The position numbers and the translations under genes were made by a program. Under the pieces are notes generated by a model that had not been told where the DNA came from, did no database searches, and was given only the letters and a program-made list of their open reading frames with translations. From Thalassolituus alkanivorans (lineage in GTDB: Bacteria; Pseudomonadota; Gammaproteobacteria; Pseudomonadales; Oceanobacteraceae): a DNA stretch of 64,000 nt. Where the stretch lies: positions 255,392 to 319,391 of the forward strand of contig NZ_JAJAEL010000037.1 in NCBI RefSeq assembly GCF_020447205.1. The letters run 5' to 3'. Below, one piece after another: positions 28,179-39,466 of the stretch. The stretch's first letter is position 1. The number at the start of each line of letters is the position of its first letter.

Positions 28179-31100
28179 AGATTAGGGTCCTTTTGTAATT
28201 CGGTTAATACCTGATCGATCTGGTTAAAGCGCTGATCGATACTGGTCATATTGAGGTTGAAACGCAAGGTATGACCACCTTCGAGTTTGAAGGTGCCGGA
28301 TTTGCTTTGCACCAGTTTTACCAGTACGAAAGGGTTGATATTGGTTTCGGCGGCAAATTCAATGCGGCCACTTTGCTCGCCGGCATCCAGCTTGGCAATA
28401 CCGAGGGGTGTCAGTTTCAGTTTTAATGAGGTCTGACGGAACAGGTTTTTGACGGCATCCGGCAACAGGCCGAAACGGTCGATCATTTCTACCTGCAGTT
28501 CTTTCAGCTCGTTGTCGTCGCGCGCGCTGGCAATGCGCTTGTACAGTGTCAGGCGACTGTTAACGTCGGGCAGATAATCCTGCGGAATCAGTGCCGGAAT
28601 GTGCAGATTCACTTCGGCACCCTGATTCAGTGACAGATCAGCGGATGGGGTTTTACCGGATTTCATGGCTTTTACGGCCTGTTCCAGCATTTCCATATAC
28701 AGGGTAAAACCGATGGTTTCGATCTGGCCGCTCTGTTCTTCACCGAGCAACTCGCCGGCGCCGCGGATTTCCAGATCGTGGGTGGCGAGCATAAAGCCGG
28801 CACCCAGATCCTGCGCGGCCGAAATGGCTTCGAGGCGTTTTTCGGCGTCTTTGGTCAGGGTTTTCGGCGGCGGAGTCAGCAGGTAAGCGTAGGCCTGATG
28901 GTGTGAGCGACCGACGCGGCCACGCAGCTGGTGCAGCTGGGCAAGACCGAATTTATCGGCGCGCTCAATAATAATGGTGTTGGCCGACGGTACGTCGATA
29001 CCGGTTTCGATAATGGTGGTACACACCAGCACGTTAAACCGTTTGTGATAAAAATCGCCCATCACCCGTTCCAGCTCACGTTCGGACATCTGGCCGTGTG
29101 CGACCACCACGCGCGCTTCGGGAATGGCTTCGCTTAATTCGCGGGCGGTTTTCTCGATGCTTTTAACTTCATTGTGCAGGTAATAGACCTGACCGCCGCG
29201 CAGAATTTCACGCAGAACCGCTTCTTTAATGGTCGGTTCGTCATGCTGGCGCACAAAGGTTTTGACGCTTAGGCGCTTGGCCGGCGGTGTGGCGATAATG
29301 GACAAATCGCGGATGCTGGCCATGGCCATATTTAACGTACGCGGAATCGGCGTGGCGGTGAGGGTCAGAATATCCACTTCGGCACGCAGGGCTTTAATGC
29401 GCTCTTTCTGCTGCACACCAAAGCGGTGTTCTTCGTCGATAATCAGCAGACCGAGGTGATCGAATTTCACATCTTTCTGCAGCAGTTTATGGGTGCCGAC
29501 AACAATGTCGGTTTTGCCTTCGAGCATACGGTCGAGGGCGGCCTGGGTTTCTTTGGCGGAATTAAAACGTGACAGCACGTCGACCTTAACCGGCCACTCG
29601 GCAAAGCGGTCGGCAAAATTCTGATAATGCTGCTGCGCCAGCAGGGTGGTGGGCACTAACACGGCCACCTGTTTGCCGCTCTGCACTGCCATAAAGGCTG
29701 CGCGCATGGCGACTTCGGTTTTACCGAAACCAACGTCACCACAGACCAGACGGTCCATGGGGCGTGGTGAGCACATATCGTTAATGACGGCATCGATGGC
29801 GGCCTGCTGATCCGGGGTTTCCTCAAACGGGAAACCGGCGGCAAAACGCTCGTACTCTTCATCCGGGCCGCTGAAAGCGAAGCCTTTACGCGCTTCACGG
29901 CGGGCATAAATATCCAGCAGTTCGGCGGCAGTATCGCGGATTTTTTCGGCGGCTTTACGTTTCGCCTGCGCCCATTTATCGGTGCCGAGTTTATTCAGTG
30001 GTGCGGCACCCTGTTCGGCGCCACCGTAGCGGGCAATTAAATGCAGGGCAGAAACCGGCACGTACAGTTTGGCGTTACCGGCGTATTCCAGTACCAGAAA
30101 TTCATTCACCTGACCGCCGGCTTCCAGTGTCTGTAAGCCCTGATAGCGACCAACGCCGTGATCGAGGTGCACCACCGGCGCGCCGGGTTGCAGCTCTGAC
30201 AGATCGCGGATGACCAGTTCAGAATCGGTTTTCTGTTTACTGCGGCGGCGGGTCTGGCGGATGCGCTGACCGAATAACTGATTTTCGGTAATGATGCTCA
30301 GCGTTTGCTGGCCGTCGCTGACGGTGACGCCATCATCAAGCGGGCCAACAATTAACCCCAGTGGCTCGCTGCCGGTAATAAAGTCAGTCCAGCCGTCTTG
30401 ATCTTTCGGCCGCAGCTGAATGCGGCCGAGTAATTCTTTTAACGCTTCACGGCGACCGGCGGATTCGGCGCAGAACAGCACGCGCTGATCTTTGTTATCT
30501 GTCAGCCAGGTCTGCAGGCGCTGTAGCGGTTGCTCAAGGCGCGAATCAACGCTGATATCACTCAGCACCTGAGTATCGAAGTGCTGGCTGCCGGCGCGCT
30601 CCGGAGGTGCATCGGCCTGCCACTGAATACGCGGGAATTCGTTCAGGCCGGAAAATAACTGTTCGGCGGATAAAAACAACTGTGCCGGTGCCAGTACCGG
30701 ACGCAGGCGGTCGTAGCGGCGGCTTTCGTAGCGCTGCTCGGCGTCTTTGCGGAACTGGTTGGCGGCCTGCTCCAGCCGGGCATCGTGAATCACCAGGGTT
30801 TTGCGCGGCAAATAGTCGAGAAAGCTGGCCAGATCTTCACTGAAAAACAGCGGCAGATAATATTCGATACCGGCCGGCGCAATGCCCTGAGAAACGTCGG
30901 TGTACACCGGGCAGGCTTTCGGGTCGTGCTCAAAAAAATCAAACCAGCGCGTTTTAAAGGTACGGATAGCACCGGTATTCAGCGGAAATTCACGCGCCGG
31001 CAGAATGCGGATGGACTCTACTTTATCCAGGGTGCGCTGGTTTTCCGGGTCGAAGGTACGCAGGGTTTCGATTTCGTCATCGAATAATTCGATACGGAAG

Positions 31101-31639
31101 GGTGTGTCCTGACCCATCGGAAAAATATCAATGATCGAACCGCGTACGGCAAATTCACCATGCTCGTAAACGGTATCGACACAATGGTAACCGGCTGATT
31201 CAAGCTGCAGGCGGGTATTGTCAACGTCAAAGCGCTGGCCGATATCGAGGGCAAAACTCTGGCCCTGATAAAAGCTGGCCGGTGGCAGACGGTGCAGCAG
31301 GGTGGTGACCGGCAGAATCAGCACGCCCTGTTTCAGGTCGTGCAGGCGGCTTAAGGTGGCAATCCGCTGGGAGACGATGTCCTGATGCGGCGAGAACACA
31401 TCGTACGGCAGAATTTCCCAGTCGGGGAAATGCAGTACGGTCAGGTCGCTGGCAAAAAAGCGGATTTCTTCTTCCAGTCGTAATGCACTGGCCGGATCGG
31501 CACTGATCACCAGCGTCAGCCCCTGTTGCTGGCTGGCCGCACTGGCGATGGCCAGAGCCTGGCTGGCGCCATGCAGATTCCCCCAGAAGCGCCGCTCGGC
31601 GGCTTTGGCGGGTAGTTCCGGATGGAATGGGCTGACCAT
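28175..31639 (-). CDS. mfd: Transcription-repair coupling factor Mfd
   Basis: A 1154-residue ATPase that removes stalled RNA polymerase from lesions and recruits UvrA. The N-terminal UvrB-homology part has LVISADPASALRLEEEIRFF; the RNA-polymerase-interacting domain (PGAPVVHLDHGVGRYQGL) lies near 500; the RecG-like helicase has Walker A CGDVGFGKTEVA near 652, DEEH, and the TRG motif region. The C-terminal inhibitory domain is complete. Length matches E. coli Mfd (1148). It starts at 31639 with an ATG. Confidence 0.97.
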   Translation of the reverse strand: MVSPFHPELPAKAAERRFWGNLHGASQALAIASAASQQQGLTLVISADPASALRLEEEIRFFASDLTVLHFPDWEILPYDVFSPHQDIVSQRIATLSRLHDLKQGVLILPVTTLLHRLPPASFYQGQSFALDIGQRFDVDNTRLQLESAGYHCVDTVYEHGEFAVRGSIIDIFPMGQDTPFRIELFDDEIETLRTFDPENQRTLDKVESIRILPAREFPLNTGAIRTFKTRWFDFFEHDPKACPVYTDVSQGIAPAGIEYYLPLFFSEDLASFLDYLPRKTLVIHDARLEQAANQFRKDAEQRYESRRYDRLRPVLAPAQLFLSAEQLFSGLNEFPRIQWQADAPPERAGSQHFDTQVLSDISVDSRLEQPLQRLQTWLTDNKDQRVLFCAESAGRREALKELLGRIQLRPKDQDGWTDFITGSEPLGLIVGPLDDGVTVSDGQQTLSIITENQLFGQRIRQTRRRSKQKTDSELVIRDLSELQPGAPVVHLDHGVGRYQGLQTLEAGGQVNEFLVLEYAGNAKLYVPVSALHLIARYGGAEQGAAPLNKLGTDKWAQAKRKAAEKIRDTAAELLDIYARREARKGFAFSGPDEEYERFAAGFPFEETPDQQAAIDAVINDMCSPRPMDRLVCGDVGFGKTEVAMRAAFMAVQSGKQVAVLVPTTLLAQQHYQNFADRFAEWPVKVDVLSRFNSAKETQAALDRMLEGKTDIVVGTHKLLQKDVKFDHLGLLIIDEEHRFGVQQKERIKALRAEVDILTLTATPIPRTLNMAMASIRDLSIIATPPAKRLSVKTFVRQHDEPTIKEAVLREILRGGQVYYLHNEVKSIEKTARELSEAIPEARVVVAHGQMSERELERVMGDFYHKRFNVLVCTTIIETGIDVPSANTIIIERADKFGLAQLHQLRGRVGRSHHQAYAYLLTPPPKTLTKDAEKRLEAISAAQDLGAGFMLATHDLEIRGAGELLGEEQSGQIETIGFTLYMEMLEQAVKAMKSGKTPSADLSLNQGAEVNLHIPALIPQDYLPDVNSRLTLYKRIASARDDNELKELQVEMIDRFGLLPDAVKNLFRQTSLKLKLTPLGIAKLDAGEQSGRIEFAAETNINPFVLVKLVQSKSGTFKLEGGHTLRFNLNMTSIDQRFNQIDQVLTELQKDPNL

Positions 31640-31819
31640 TCAGGCTCCTCAGGCAGTCAAAAAATAAGCGCGCTAGTGTAACCAAAGGGCAGGGGGCTGT
31701 TAAGGAACCTCTGCATAATGGCCGCCGCCGGGAAATGCGCTCAGGTTTGTGCATTGTCTGACATACAGGCATAATATGCGCCCCGAATTTGCCCACTGAT
31801 TTTTACGGAAGGTGAACCC

Positions 31820-33268
31820 GTGAGCCAAGACATGCGCGAAGCCTGTTTGCAGGACTGGATGGACCGTGAAGCCATCGCCGAATCTATGATTCCTCTGGTT
31901 GGTACTATGTACCGCAAGAAGAACGTTGTGACTTCCATCTATGGTCGTCCTGTTATCAACCGTTCTGTTATCGATCTGCTGAAAGCGCACCGTTTTGTGC
32001 GTCATATGGAAAAGCAGGAACTGTCTGTACACGACACTTTCCCGGTTCTGGCTGCGCTGAGTGAGCTGGATGTGGGCCGTGCCCATGTGGATATCGGTAA
32101 GCTGGCGGTTAAATTCCGCGCTGAAGGCAATGGTCGTGACCTGAATACCTTCCTGCAGGATGAACTGGCTGACGTAATCGGCAAAGATCTGCCGGATGGC
32201 GAGAACCGTGATGTGGTTCTGTACGGCTTTGGCCGTATCGGTCGTCTGCTGGCCCGTATCTTGATTGAAAAATCCGGTGGCGGCCGTGGTCTGCGTCTGC
32301 GCGCTATCGTTGTGCGCCGCGGTAAAGGCGATGATCTGGTGAAGCGTGCTTCCCTGTTGCGTCGTGATTCTGTACACGGTACCTTCCGTGGCACCCTGAC
32401 TGTGGATGCAGAAAATGAAGCGCTGATCGCCAACGGTAACTTCATCAAGATCATTTACGCTGGCAACCCGGCTGAAATCGATTACACCCAGTACGGCATC
32501 AAAAACGCGCTGGTTATCGATAACACTGGTGTATGGCGTGACGAAGCTGGCCTGGCTCAGCACCTGCAGGCTAAAGGTACTGCCCGTGTACTGCTGACTG
32601 CACCTGGTAAAGGCGATCTGAAAAACATCGTATACGGCATCAATCACGGTGATATCGAAGAGTCTGACAAAATTCTGTCTGCTGCTTCCTGTACCACCAA
32701 TGCCATTACTCCGGTACTGAAAGTGATGGATGATGCTTATGGCATCAACAGCGGTCACGTTGAGACCGTTCACTCCTACACCAATGACCAGAACCTGATC
32801 GACAACTACCACAGTGGTGATCGTCGTGGTCGTTCTGCGCCACTGAACATGGTTATTACCGAAACCGGCGCTGCGAAAGCCGTTGCCAAGGCGCTGCCTG
32901 CTCTGAAAGGCAAGCTGACCGGTAATGCGATCCGTGTACCGACGCCAAACGTTTCTATGGCGATTCTGTCTCTGAACCTGAAGAAAGAAACCACGGTTGA
33001 AGAGCTGAACAACTACCTGCGTGAACAGTCTCTGCATTCTGCAGTGCAGAAACAGATCGACTGGGTGAACTCGCCTGAAGTGGTATCTACCGACTTCGTA
33101 GGTAACAGCCATGCCGGTATCGTGGACGCTAAAGCCACCATCGTTAACGGTAACCACGTTAACCTGTATGTGTGGTACGACAACGAGTACGGCTACAGCC
33201 GTCAGGTTGTGCGTATTGCTCAGCAGGTGTGTGGCGTTGAGTATCCGACTTTCCCTAAAGTGGTGTAA
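31820..33268 (+). CDS. gap: Long-form glyceraldehyde-3-phosphate dehydrogenase
   Basis: A 482-residue GAPDH, about 150 residues longer than glycolytic GapA. The Rossmann motif GFGRIGR is at 136-142 and the active-site Cys291 in SAASCTTNAITPV; the first 130 residues are an extra N-terminal region typical of this long class. After the second strand the residues read AIVVRRGKG, without the Asp that marks strict NAD use, so NADP use and a gluconeogenic or biosynthetic role are likely (inference). The start is GTG with GGAAGGTG upstream. It stands divergent from mfd and ends at a terminator. Confidence 0.93.
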   Translation: MSQDMREACLQDWMDREAIAESMIPLVGTMYRKKNVVTSIYGRPVINRSVIDLLKAHRFVRHMEKQELSVHDTFPVLAALSELDVGRAHVDIGKLAVKFRAEGNGRDLNTFLQDELADVIGKDLPDGENRDVVLYGFGRIGRLLARILIEKSGGGRGLRLRAIVVRRGKGDDLVKRASLLRRDSVHGTFRGTLTVDAENEALIANGNFIKIIYAGNPAEIDYTQYGIKNALVIDNTGVWRDEAGLAQHLQAKGTARVLLTAPGKGDLKNIVYGINHGDIEESDKILSAASCTTNAITPVLKVMDDAYGINSGHVETVHSYTNDQNLIDNYHSGDRRGRSAPLNMVITETGAAKAVAKALPALKGKLTGNAIRVPTPNVSMAILSLNLKKETTVEELNNYLREQSLHSAVQKQIDWVNSPEVVSTDFVGNSHAGIVDAKATIVNGNHVNLYVWYDNEYGYSRQVVRIAQQVCGVEYPTFPKVV

Positions 33269-33602
33269 GCCAGCTTTAGCCGGATTGTGCATTAAATGCT
33301 CAATAAAAGAAGCCGCTGCAATCGCAGCGGCTTTTTTATTGGCTAAGCTTTAACCAGTTTTGCTGTGGCCGTACGGATAAGCCAAAAGGGGTAGTCAATT
33401 GCCGGGATGACCGGTGGATTAATCCGTTAGCGGTCATTATACTTAGCGCGATTTTTAACTTGGAAAATGAGTCCAAGTACTTGTTTCCTGTGTAAAAAGT
33501 GATCGAACGTACCGCAACCTTGGTGAGAGAGGGGGTGTTGTGCGTCTTTTTTTGCACGCCGGGAGCAACGACCTTGGAAGCAACAGTGATTAGGCGAGGC
33601 GT
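33269..33602. promoter_or_regulatory. Spacer before nqrA: gap terminator, inverted repeat and promoter-like box
   Basis: This 334-base spacer begins with the gap terminator at 33311-33337. A TATACT at 33438-33443 resembles a -10 box, with no good -35. An inverted repeat ACTTGG-N9-CCAAGT lies at 33458-33478, just downstream of that box, where an operator could sit. A short GGATTAATCC palindrome is at 33416-33425. No open frame here looks real. Confidence 0.35.
33311..33337 (+). terminator. Terminator after gap
   Basis: AGCCGCTGC, a 4-base loop, GCAGCGGCT and a run of T. A strong intrinsic terminator 40 bases after the stop. Confidence 0.93.
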
Positions 33603-34937
33603 ATGATCAATATCAGGAAGGGTCTCGACTTACCAATCACCGGAACTCCTGAACAAGTCATTTCTGCAGGGCGTGCCGTTACGCAAGTAGCTGTACTCGG
33701 AGCAGATTACGTTGGTATGAAGCCAACAATGGCAGTACAGGAAGGTGATCGAGTCAAGAAAGGCCAGGTGTTATTCACCGATAAAAAAACCGAAGGTGTT
33801 CAGTACACAGCTCCTGCTGCCGGCGTGGTAAAAGCCATTAACCGTGGCGAGCGTCGGGTATTCCAGTCCGTTGTTATCGATGTGGATGGCGCGGATGAAG
33901 AAACCTTCCAGAGTTATGCGCCGCAGCAGTTGTCATCGCTGTCTGCTGATGATGTTCAGGCGAATCTGGTGAATTCCGGATTGTGGACAGCACTGCGTAC
34001 CCGTCCGTTTTCCCGCGTTCCTGCGCCGGGTTCACGTCCGCAGGCGGTTTTCGTCAATGCCATGGATACCAATCCACTGGCGGCGAACCCGGAGCTTGTG
34101 ATTAATGAGCAGGCTGAAGCGTTCAAGAACGGTCTGACCGTGCTGAAGCAGCTGACTGAAGGTCCGTTGTTTGTCTGTAAAGCGCCGGGAGCCAATATCC
34201 CGACGGCTGGTGTTGAAACCACTGAAGAATTTGCCGGTCCGCACCCGGCAGGTCTGACCGGTACCCATATTCATACCCTGTTTGCCGTGAGTGCAGAGCG
34301 TGTGGTGTGGAGCATTGGTTATCAGGATGTGATTGCAGTGGGTCAGCTGTTTACCACCGGTAAACTGTACACTGACCGTGTGATCTCTCTGGCGGGTCCT
34401 CAGGTTAAGCAACCGCGTCTGGTCCGTACTCAGGTCGGTGCCAGTCTGGCACAGCTGACTGAGGGTGAGCTGGCCGATGGCGAGAACCGCATTATTTCCG
34501 GTTCTGTATTTGGTGGCCGTACCGCCACTGGCGAAAGTCAGTTCCTGGGTCGTTACCACAATCAGGTTTCCGTGCTGCGTGAAGGGCGTGAACGTCCGAT
34601 GCTGCATTACCTGACCCCGGGTGCTAACCGCTTCTCCGTAATGCCTATCTACCTGTCCAAGTTGCTGAAGAAAACCTTTGCCTTCACCACCACGACCAAT
34701 GGTTCTGAGCGTGCAATGGTACCGGTGGGCGCGTATGAGAAAATCATGCCGCTGGATATCCTGCCAACTCAGCTGCTGCGTGCGCTGATCGTTGAAGATA
34801 TGGATACCGCCATCAATCTGGGCGCTCTGGAACTGGATGAAGAAGACCTGGCCCTGTGCAGCTTTGTTTGCCCGGGCAAATATGAATACGGTCCGATTCT
34901 GCGGAAAAATCTCACCCGAATTCAGGCGGAGGGTTAA
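33603..34937 (+). CDS. nqrA: Na+-NQR subunit A
   Basis: A 444-residue cytosolic-face subunit of the sodium-pumping NADH:ubiquinone oxidoreductase, which binds quinone. It starts [20 protein letters not shown], the family's conserved N-terminus, has a biotinyl-like region ([27 protein letters not shown]) near 55-80 and no membrane helix. First gene of nqrABCDEF. No terminator or promoter interrupts the operon. Confidence 0.97.
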   Translation: MINIRKGLDLPITGTPEQVISAGRAVTQVAVLGADYVGMKPTMAVQEGDRVKKGQVLFTDKKTEGVQYTAPAAGVVKAINRGERRVFQSVVIDVDGADEETFQSYAPQQLSSLSADDVQANLVNSGLWTALRTRPFSRVPAPGSRPQAVFVNAMDTNPLAANPELVINEQAEAFKNGLTVLKQLTEGPLFVCKAPGANIPTAGVETTEEFAGPHPAGLTGTHIHTLFAVSAERVVWSIGYQDVIAVGQLFTTGKLYTDRVISLAGPQVKQPRLVRTQVGASLAQLTEGELADGENRIISGSVFGGRTATGESQFLGRYHNQVSVLREGRERPMLHYLTPGANRFSVMPIYLSKLLKKTFAFTTTTNGSERAMVPVGAYEKIMPLDILPTQLLRALIVEDMDTAINLGALELDEEDLALCSFVCPGKYEYGPILRKNLTRIQAEG

Positions 34938-34939
34938 TC

Positions 34940-36154
34940 ATGGGCTTGCGTAGTATGCTCGACAGCCTGGCACCCAAGTTTGAAAAGGGTGGCAAGTTTG
35001 AAAAAATGTATCCGCTGTATGAAGCGGTAGACACCGGTCTTTACTCACCACCAAACGTGACCAACAACACGGCTCACGTACGTGATGGTATCGACCTGAA
35101 GCGCATCATGATCACTGTGTGGTTGTGTACCTTCCCGGCTATGTTCTTTGGTATGTACAACATCGGTCTGCAGGCTAACGAAGCACTGGCTGCCGGTGCT
35201 GGTACTGCGATTGAAGGCTGGCGTGAAATGCTGATCGCTCTGCTGGGCGGCAGCGCTCATAACGCCGCCAGTATCTGGGACAACTTTGTCTTTGGTGCTG
35301 CCTACTTTCTTCCTGTGTATGCCGTTACCTTTATTGTTGGTGGCTTCTGGGAAGTGCTGTTCGCGACCATCCGCCGCCATGAAGTGAACGAAGGTTTCTT
35401 CGTTACTTCTGTACTCTTTGCTCTGACTCTGCCGCCAAGCATTCCGCTGTGGCAGGTGGCTCTGGGCATCAGTTTTGGTGTGGTGATCGGTAAGGAAATT
35501 TTCGGTGGTACCGGTAAAAACTTCCTTAACCCGGCGCTGACCGGCCGTGCATTCCTGTTCTTCGCTTACCCGGCCAATATGTCCGGTAATGCGGTATGGA
35601 CTGCAGCCGATGGTTTCAGCGGTGCGACCGCTCTGAGTAACGCTGCAGAAGGTGGTGTGCAGAGCATCATCGACAACGGCGTCAGCTGGATGGATGCCTT
35701 TATCGGTACGATTCAGGGCTCTATGGGTGAAACCAGCACACTGGCGATTTTCATTGGTGGTGCTGTCCTGCTGGTGATGGGTATTGCCTCTGCGCGTATC
35801 GTTGCCGGTGTCATGATCGGTATGGTTGCCACCACGCTGCTGCTGAACGCTGTTGGTTCTGATACTAACCCGATGTTTGCACTGCCATGGTACTGGCATC
35901 TGGTTCTGGGTGGTTTTGCCTTCGGTATGATCTTTATGGCGACCGATCCGGTATCGGCTTCCATGACCAATAAAGGTAAGTGGTTCTTTGGTGCTCTGAT
36001 CGGCTTTATGGTGGTAATGATCCGTGTGGTTAACCCGGCATTCCCTGAAGGCATGATGCTGGCGATTCTGTTTGCCAACCTGTTTGCACCTTTGATTGAC
36101 CACTTCGTGGTTCAGGCAAATATTAAGCGGAGGACTGCCCGTGTCAGCCAATAA
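34940..36154 (+). CDS. nqrB: Na+-NQR subunit B
   Basis: A 404-residue membrane subunit with about ten helices. It carries the covalent FMN site: Thr230 in DGFSGAT. Glu-rich N-terminus and [20 protein letters not shown] are characteristic. It lies 2 bases after nqrA, and the next start (nqrC) overlaps its end by 14 bases. NqrB provides the Na+ path and holds riboflavin and FMN. Confidence 0.97.
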   Translation: MGLRSMLDSLAPKFEKGGKFEKMYPLYEAVDTGLYSPPNVTNNTAHVRDGIDLKRIMITVWLCTFPAMFFGMYNIGLQANEALAAGAGTAIEGWREMLIALLGGSAHNAASIWDNFVFGAAYFLPVYAVTFIVGGFWEVLFATIRRHEVNEGFFVTSVLFALTLPPSIPLWQVALGISFGVVIGKEIFGGTGKNFLNPALTGRAFLFFAYPANMSGNAVWTAADGFSGATALSNAAEGGVQSIIDNGVSWMDAFIGTIQGSMGETSTLAIFIGGAVLLVMGIASARIVAGVMIGMVATTLLLNAVGSDTNPMFALPWYWHLVLGGFAFGMIFMATDPVSASMTNKGKWFFGALIGFMVVMIRVVNPAFPEGMMLAILFANLFAPLIDHFVVQANIKRRTARVSQ

Positions 36155-36938
36155 TGACAGCATTCAGAAGACCCTGGTGGTCGCCATTCTGCTGTGTCTG
36201 GTGTGTTCCGTTATCGTAGCCGGGGCTGCGGTCGGACTGCGTCAGAAGCAGAACGAAAACAAAGCCAATGACAAGAAAGCCGCAGTACTGCAGGCGGCTG
36301 GCCTGTATCAGGCTGACGTGCCTGTTGCTGAACAGTTCAAACAGGTCACAACCCGTATTGTGAATCTGGAAGCCGGTCGTTTTGCGACCGAGTCTGAGCT
36401 GGATGAAATCCGTGCCGCTAACCTGAATCCGGATAACTTCGATCAGCGTAAGTCTTCCAAACTGCCTGCGCTGTCACGCAAGCTGTCTGGTGCTGAAGAC
36501 AAGCCAAGTATCAAGCGTCTGGAGAAATACGCTGCGGTTTACATGGTTGAGAAAAACGGCACGATCGACACTCTGGTTCTGCCGGTCCATGGCTACGGTC
36601 TGTGGTCGACCCTGTATGGCTTTATCGCTCTTGAGGGCGATATGGAAACCATCGCTGGTCTCGGTTTCTACGCTCATGCAGAAACTCCGGGCCTGGGTGG
36701 TGAAGTCGACAATCCGAAGTGGAAAGGCATGTGGATTGGTAAAAAACTGCATAACGCCAAAGGCGAGCTTGCTATCACTGTTGTGAAAGGTAGTGCGGCC
36801 GAAGGCAACCTGAACCAGGTCGATGGTCTGTCCGGTGCGACTCTGACCAGTCGCGGTGTCGATAATCTGGTGAAATTCTGGGTTGGCGATATGGCGTTCG
36901 GCAAACTGCTGACTCAACTGAAAGGACAGGGGGCTTAA
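36141..36938 (+). CDS. nqrC: Na+-NQR subunit C
   Basis: A 265-residue subunit with one N-terminal helix (about 11-33) and a periplasmic FMN-binding domain. The covalent FMN acceptor is Thr234 in [10 protein letters not shown]. The start is a GTG at 36141 after GGAGGAC inside nqrB; a longer frame from 36096 would duplicate nqrB sequence in another frame and is rejected. FMN attachment to NqrB and NqrC requires ApbE, which is not beside this operon. Confidence 0.95.
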   Translation: MSANNDSIQKTLVVAILLCLVCSVIVAGAAVGLRQKQNENKANDKKAAVLQAAGLYQADVPVAEQFKQVTTRIVNLEAGRFATESELDEIRAANLNPDNFDQRKSSKLPALSRKLSGAEDKPSIKRLEKYAAVYMVEKNGTIDTLVLPVHGYGLWSTLYGFIALEGDMETIAGLGFYAHAETPGLGGEVDNPKWKGMWIGKKLHNAKGELAITVVKGSAAEGNLNQVDGLSGATLTSRGVDNLVKFWVGDMAFGKLLTQLKGQGA

Positions 36939-36939
36939 T

Positions 36940-37602
36940 ATGTCTGATATGAAAAATGTCCTGCTGGACCCGTTGTTTAATAAAAACCCGATTGCTGTGC
37001 AGATTCTGGGTGTGTGTTCTGCGCTGGCAGTAACCACCAGTCTGCAGGTTACGCTGGTGATGTGTATTGCACTGACCTCGGTAACTGCATTTTCGAACTT
37101 TGGTATCGCCCTGATCCGTAACCATATCCCGAACAATATCCGTATCATCGTGCAGATGATCATTATTGCCTCGCTGGTTATTGTGGTGGATCAGATCCTC
37201 AAGGCGTATGCCTATGACATCAGCAAGCAGCTGTCGGTATTCGTTGGTCTGATCATCACCAACTGTATCGTAATGGGCCGCGCTGAAGCCTTTGCCATGA
37301 AAAATGGTCCGGTGCTGAGCTTCTTCGATGGTATCGGTAACGGTCTGGGTTACTCGGTCGTGCTGATCACCGTTGGTACCATCCGTGAACTGTTTGGCGC
37401 CGGTAAACTGCTGGGCTTCGAAATTCTGCCGCTGATTCAGGATGGCGGCTGGTACCAGTCTAACGGTCTGCTGCTGCTGCCACCGTCAGCGTTTTTCATT
37501 ATCGGTCTGTTTATCTGGGTACTGCGTACCTGGAAGAAAGATCAGGTGGAAACCGCAGAGTTCAAAATTCTGCCTAACACTGAGCATTCCGGAGGCCATT
37601 AA
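36940..37602 (+). CDS. nqrD: Na+-NQR subunit D
   Basis: A 220-residue integral membrane subunit with about six helices, related to NqrE and RnfA/E. It has the conserved half-channel segments [17 protein letters not shown] and [19 protein letters not shown]. The Cys in ITNC contributes to the intramembrane iron centre shared with NqrE. It lies 1 base after nqrC; its stop overlaps nqrE. Confidence 0.97.
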   Translation: MSDMKNVLLDPLFNKNPIAVQILGVCSALAVTTSLQVTLVMCIALTSVTAFSNFGIALIRNHIPNNIRIIVQMIIIASLVIVVDQILKAYAYDISKQLSVFVGLIITNCIVMGRAEAFAMKNGPVLSFFDGIGNGLGYSVVLITVGTIRELFGAGKLLGFEILPLIQDGGWYQSNGLLLLPPSAFFIIGLFIWVLRTWKKDQVETAEFKILPNTEHSGGH

Positions 37603-38216
37603 TGGAACACTATATCAGTCTGTTCGTTAAGGCGGTCTTTGTTGAGAACATGGCGTTAGCCTTCTTCCTCGGCATGTGTACCTTCCTGGCGATTTCGAAA
37701 AAAATCCAGACCGCTATCGGCCTGGGTGTAGCGGTTATCGTGGTATTGGCGATCACTGTACCGGTTAACAACCTGATTTACGGTCTGCTGCTGAAAGAAG
37801 GCGCGCTGACCTGGATCAGCCCGGATTTCGCTACTGTCGATCTGAGCTTCTTAGGCCTGCTGACCTATATCGGTGTGATTGCGGCGATGGTACAGATTCT
37901 GGAAATGGTACTCGATAAGTACGTTCCGTCGCTGTACAACGCTCTGGGTGTGTTCCTGCCACTGATCACCGTTAACTGCGCCATTATGGGTGCGGTGCTG
38001 TTCATGGTTGAGCGTGACTACACCTTTGGTGAGAGTGCGGTATACGGTGTTGGTGCAGGTCTGGGCTGGGCCCTGGCGATTACTGCACTGGCCGGTATTC
38101 GTGAAAAGCTGAAATACAGTGACGTTCCTGCAGGTCTGCAGGGACTGGGCATCACCTTTATGACCGTTGGTCTGATGTCGCTGGGTTTCATGTCATTCTC
38201 TGGCGTGTCACTGTAA
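37602..38216 (+). CDS. nqrE: Na+-NQR subunit E
   Basis: A 204-residue integral membrane subunit, inverted relative to NqrD. Conserved [13 protein letters not shown] and [14 protein letters not shown] hold the Cys residues of the membrane-embedded iron centre. Its ATG shares one base with the nqrD stop, so the two are coupled. Confidence 0.97.
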   Translation: MEHYISLFVKAVFVENMALAFFLGMCTFLAISKKIQTAIGLGVAVIVVLAITVPVNNLIYGLLLKEGALTWISPDFATVDLSFLGLLTYIGVIAAMVQILEMVLDKYVPSLYNALGVFLPLITVNCAIMGAVLFMVERDYTFGESAVYGVGAGLGWALAITALAGIREKLKYSDVPAGLQGLGITFMTVGLMSLGFMSFSGVSL

Positions 38217-38228
38217 GGAGTCGGTATT

Positions 38229-39452
38229 TTGGATATTGAAATCATCCTCGGCGTTGTGATGTTTACCGTGATTGTATTGTCACTGGTATTCATCATTCTC
38301 GGCGCCCGTGCCAAGCTGGTCAGCTCTGGTAACGTAAAAATTCTGATCAATGGCGAGAAAACCATTGAAACGGAAGCCGGTGGTAAGCTGCTGCAAACCC
38401 TGGCTGCCAACAATATTTTCCTGTCCTCTGCCTGTGGTGGTGGCGGTACCTGTGCCCAGTGTAAGTGTGTGATTAAAAGCGGTGGTGGTGAAATGCTGCC
38501 AACGGAAGAGTCCCACTTCACTAAAGGTGAGGCCCGCGAAGGCTGGCGTCTGTCTTGTCAGGCACCGGTTAAGCAGGACATGGTGATTGAAGTTCCGGAA
38601 GAAGTGTTCGGCGTTAAGAAATGGGAAACCACCGTGGTTTCCAACCCTAACGTGGCAACCTTTATTAAAGAACTGACCCTGAAGCTGCCGGAAGGCGAAA
38701 GCGTAGACTTCCGTGCTGGTGGTTACGTTCAGCTGGAATGTCCTCCGTATGAAATCAATTTCTCTGATTTCGACATTCAGGAAGAATACCGTGGTGACTG
38801 GGAACGCTTTGGCTTCTTTGATCTGAAAGCGGTCAATAAAGAAGACACCATCCGTGCTTACTCCATGGCTAACTACCCGGAAGAGCGTGGTCTGGTGAAA
38901 TTTAATATCCGTATTGCGACCCCACCTCCGGGCAGCAAGGGTATTAATCCGGGCATCATGTCTTCTTATGTCTTCAACCTGAAACCAGGTGACAAAGTAA
39001 CCGTATACGGTCCGTTTGGTGAGTTCTTTGCCAAAGACACCGATGCCGAAATGGTGTTTATCGGTGGTGGTGCTGGTATGGCGCCGATGCGTTCACACAT
39101 CTTCGATCAGCTGAAGCGTCTGGGTTCCAAGCGTAAGATCAGCTTCTGGTACGGTGCGCGTTCATTGCGTGAACTGTTCTATCAGGATGAATACGATCAG
39201 CTGGCGGCCGAGAACGATAACTTCGAATGGCATGTGGCTATGTCTGACCCGCAGCCTGAAGATAACTGGACAGGCCTGACCGGCTTTATCCATAACGTGC
39301 TGTACGAACAGTATCTGCGTGACCATCCGGCACCGGAAGACTGTGAGTTCTACATGTGTGGGCCTCCAATCATGAACCAGTCCGTGATCAACATGCTGCT
39401 GAGTCTGGGTGTTGAACCGGAAAATATCATGCTCGATGATTTCGGTGGCTGA
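38229..39452 (+). CDS. nqrF: Na+-NQR subunit F (NADH-oxidising)
   Basis: A 407-residue subunit: an N-terminal membrane helix (about 4-25), a [2Fe-2S] domain with Cys69, Cys75, Cys78 and Cys110, then FAD- and NADH-binding domains ([35 protein letters not shown]). It oxidises NADH and feeds electrons to the complex. The start is a rare TTG with AAGGAG 8-9 bases upstream, which gives the expected N-terminus MDIEIILGV. Last gene of the operon, followed by a terminator. Confidence 0.97.
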   Translation: MDIEIILGVVMFTVIVLSLVFIILGARAKLVSSGNVKILINGEKTIETEAGGKLLQTLAANNIFLSSACGGGGTCAQCKCVIKSGGGEMLPTEESHFTKGEAREGWRLSCQAPVKQDMVIEVPEEVFGVKKWETTVVSNPNVATFIKELTLKLPEGESVDFRAGGYVQLECPPYEINFSDFDIQEEYRGDWERFGFFDLKAVNKEDTIRAYSMANYPEERGLVKFNIRIATPPPGSKGINPGIMSSYVFNLKPGDKVTVYGPFGEFFAKDTDAEMVFIGGGAGMAPMRSHIFDQLKRLGSKRKISFWYGARSLRELFYQDEYDQLAAENDNFEWHVAMSDPQPEDNWTGLTGFIHNVLYEQYLRDHPAPEDCEFYMCGPPIMNQSVINMLLSLGVEPENIMLDDFGG

Positions 39453-39466
39453 TCACCGGAACTCTG

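Noticed and set aside
31700..33292. A 530-codon open frame on the minus strand covering the GAPDH gene
   Set aside because: The plus strand encodes a full GAPDH with its active site. The antisense protein has no recognisable domain; codon bias of a highly expressed gene often leaves such open frames.
35045..36163. A 372-codon open frame on the minus strand opposite nqrB
   Set aside because: Thr/His/Gln-rich antisense shadow of a clear membrane subunit, without a plausible start region.
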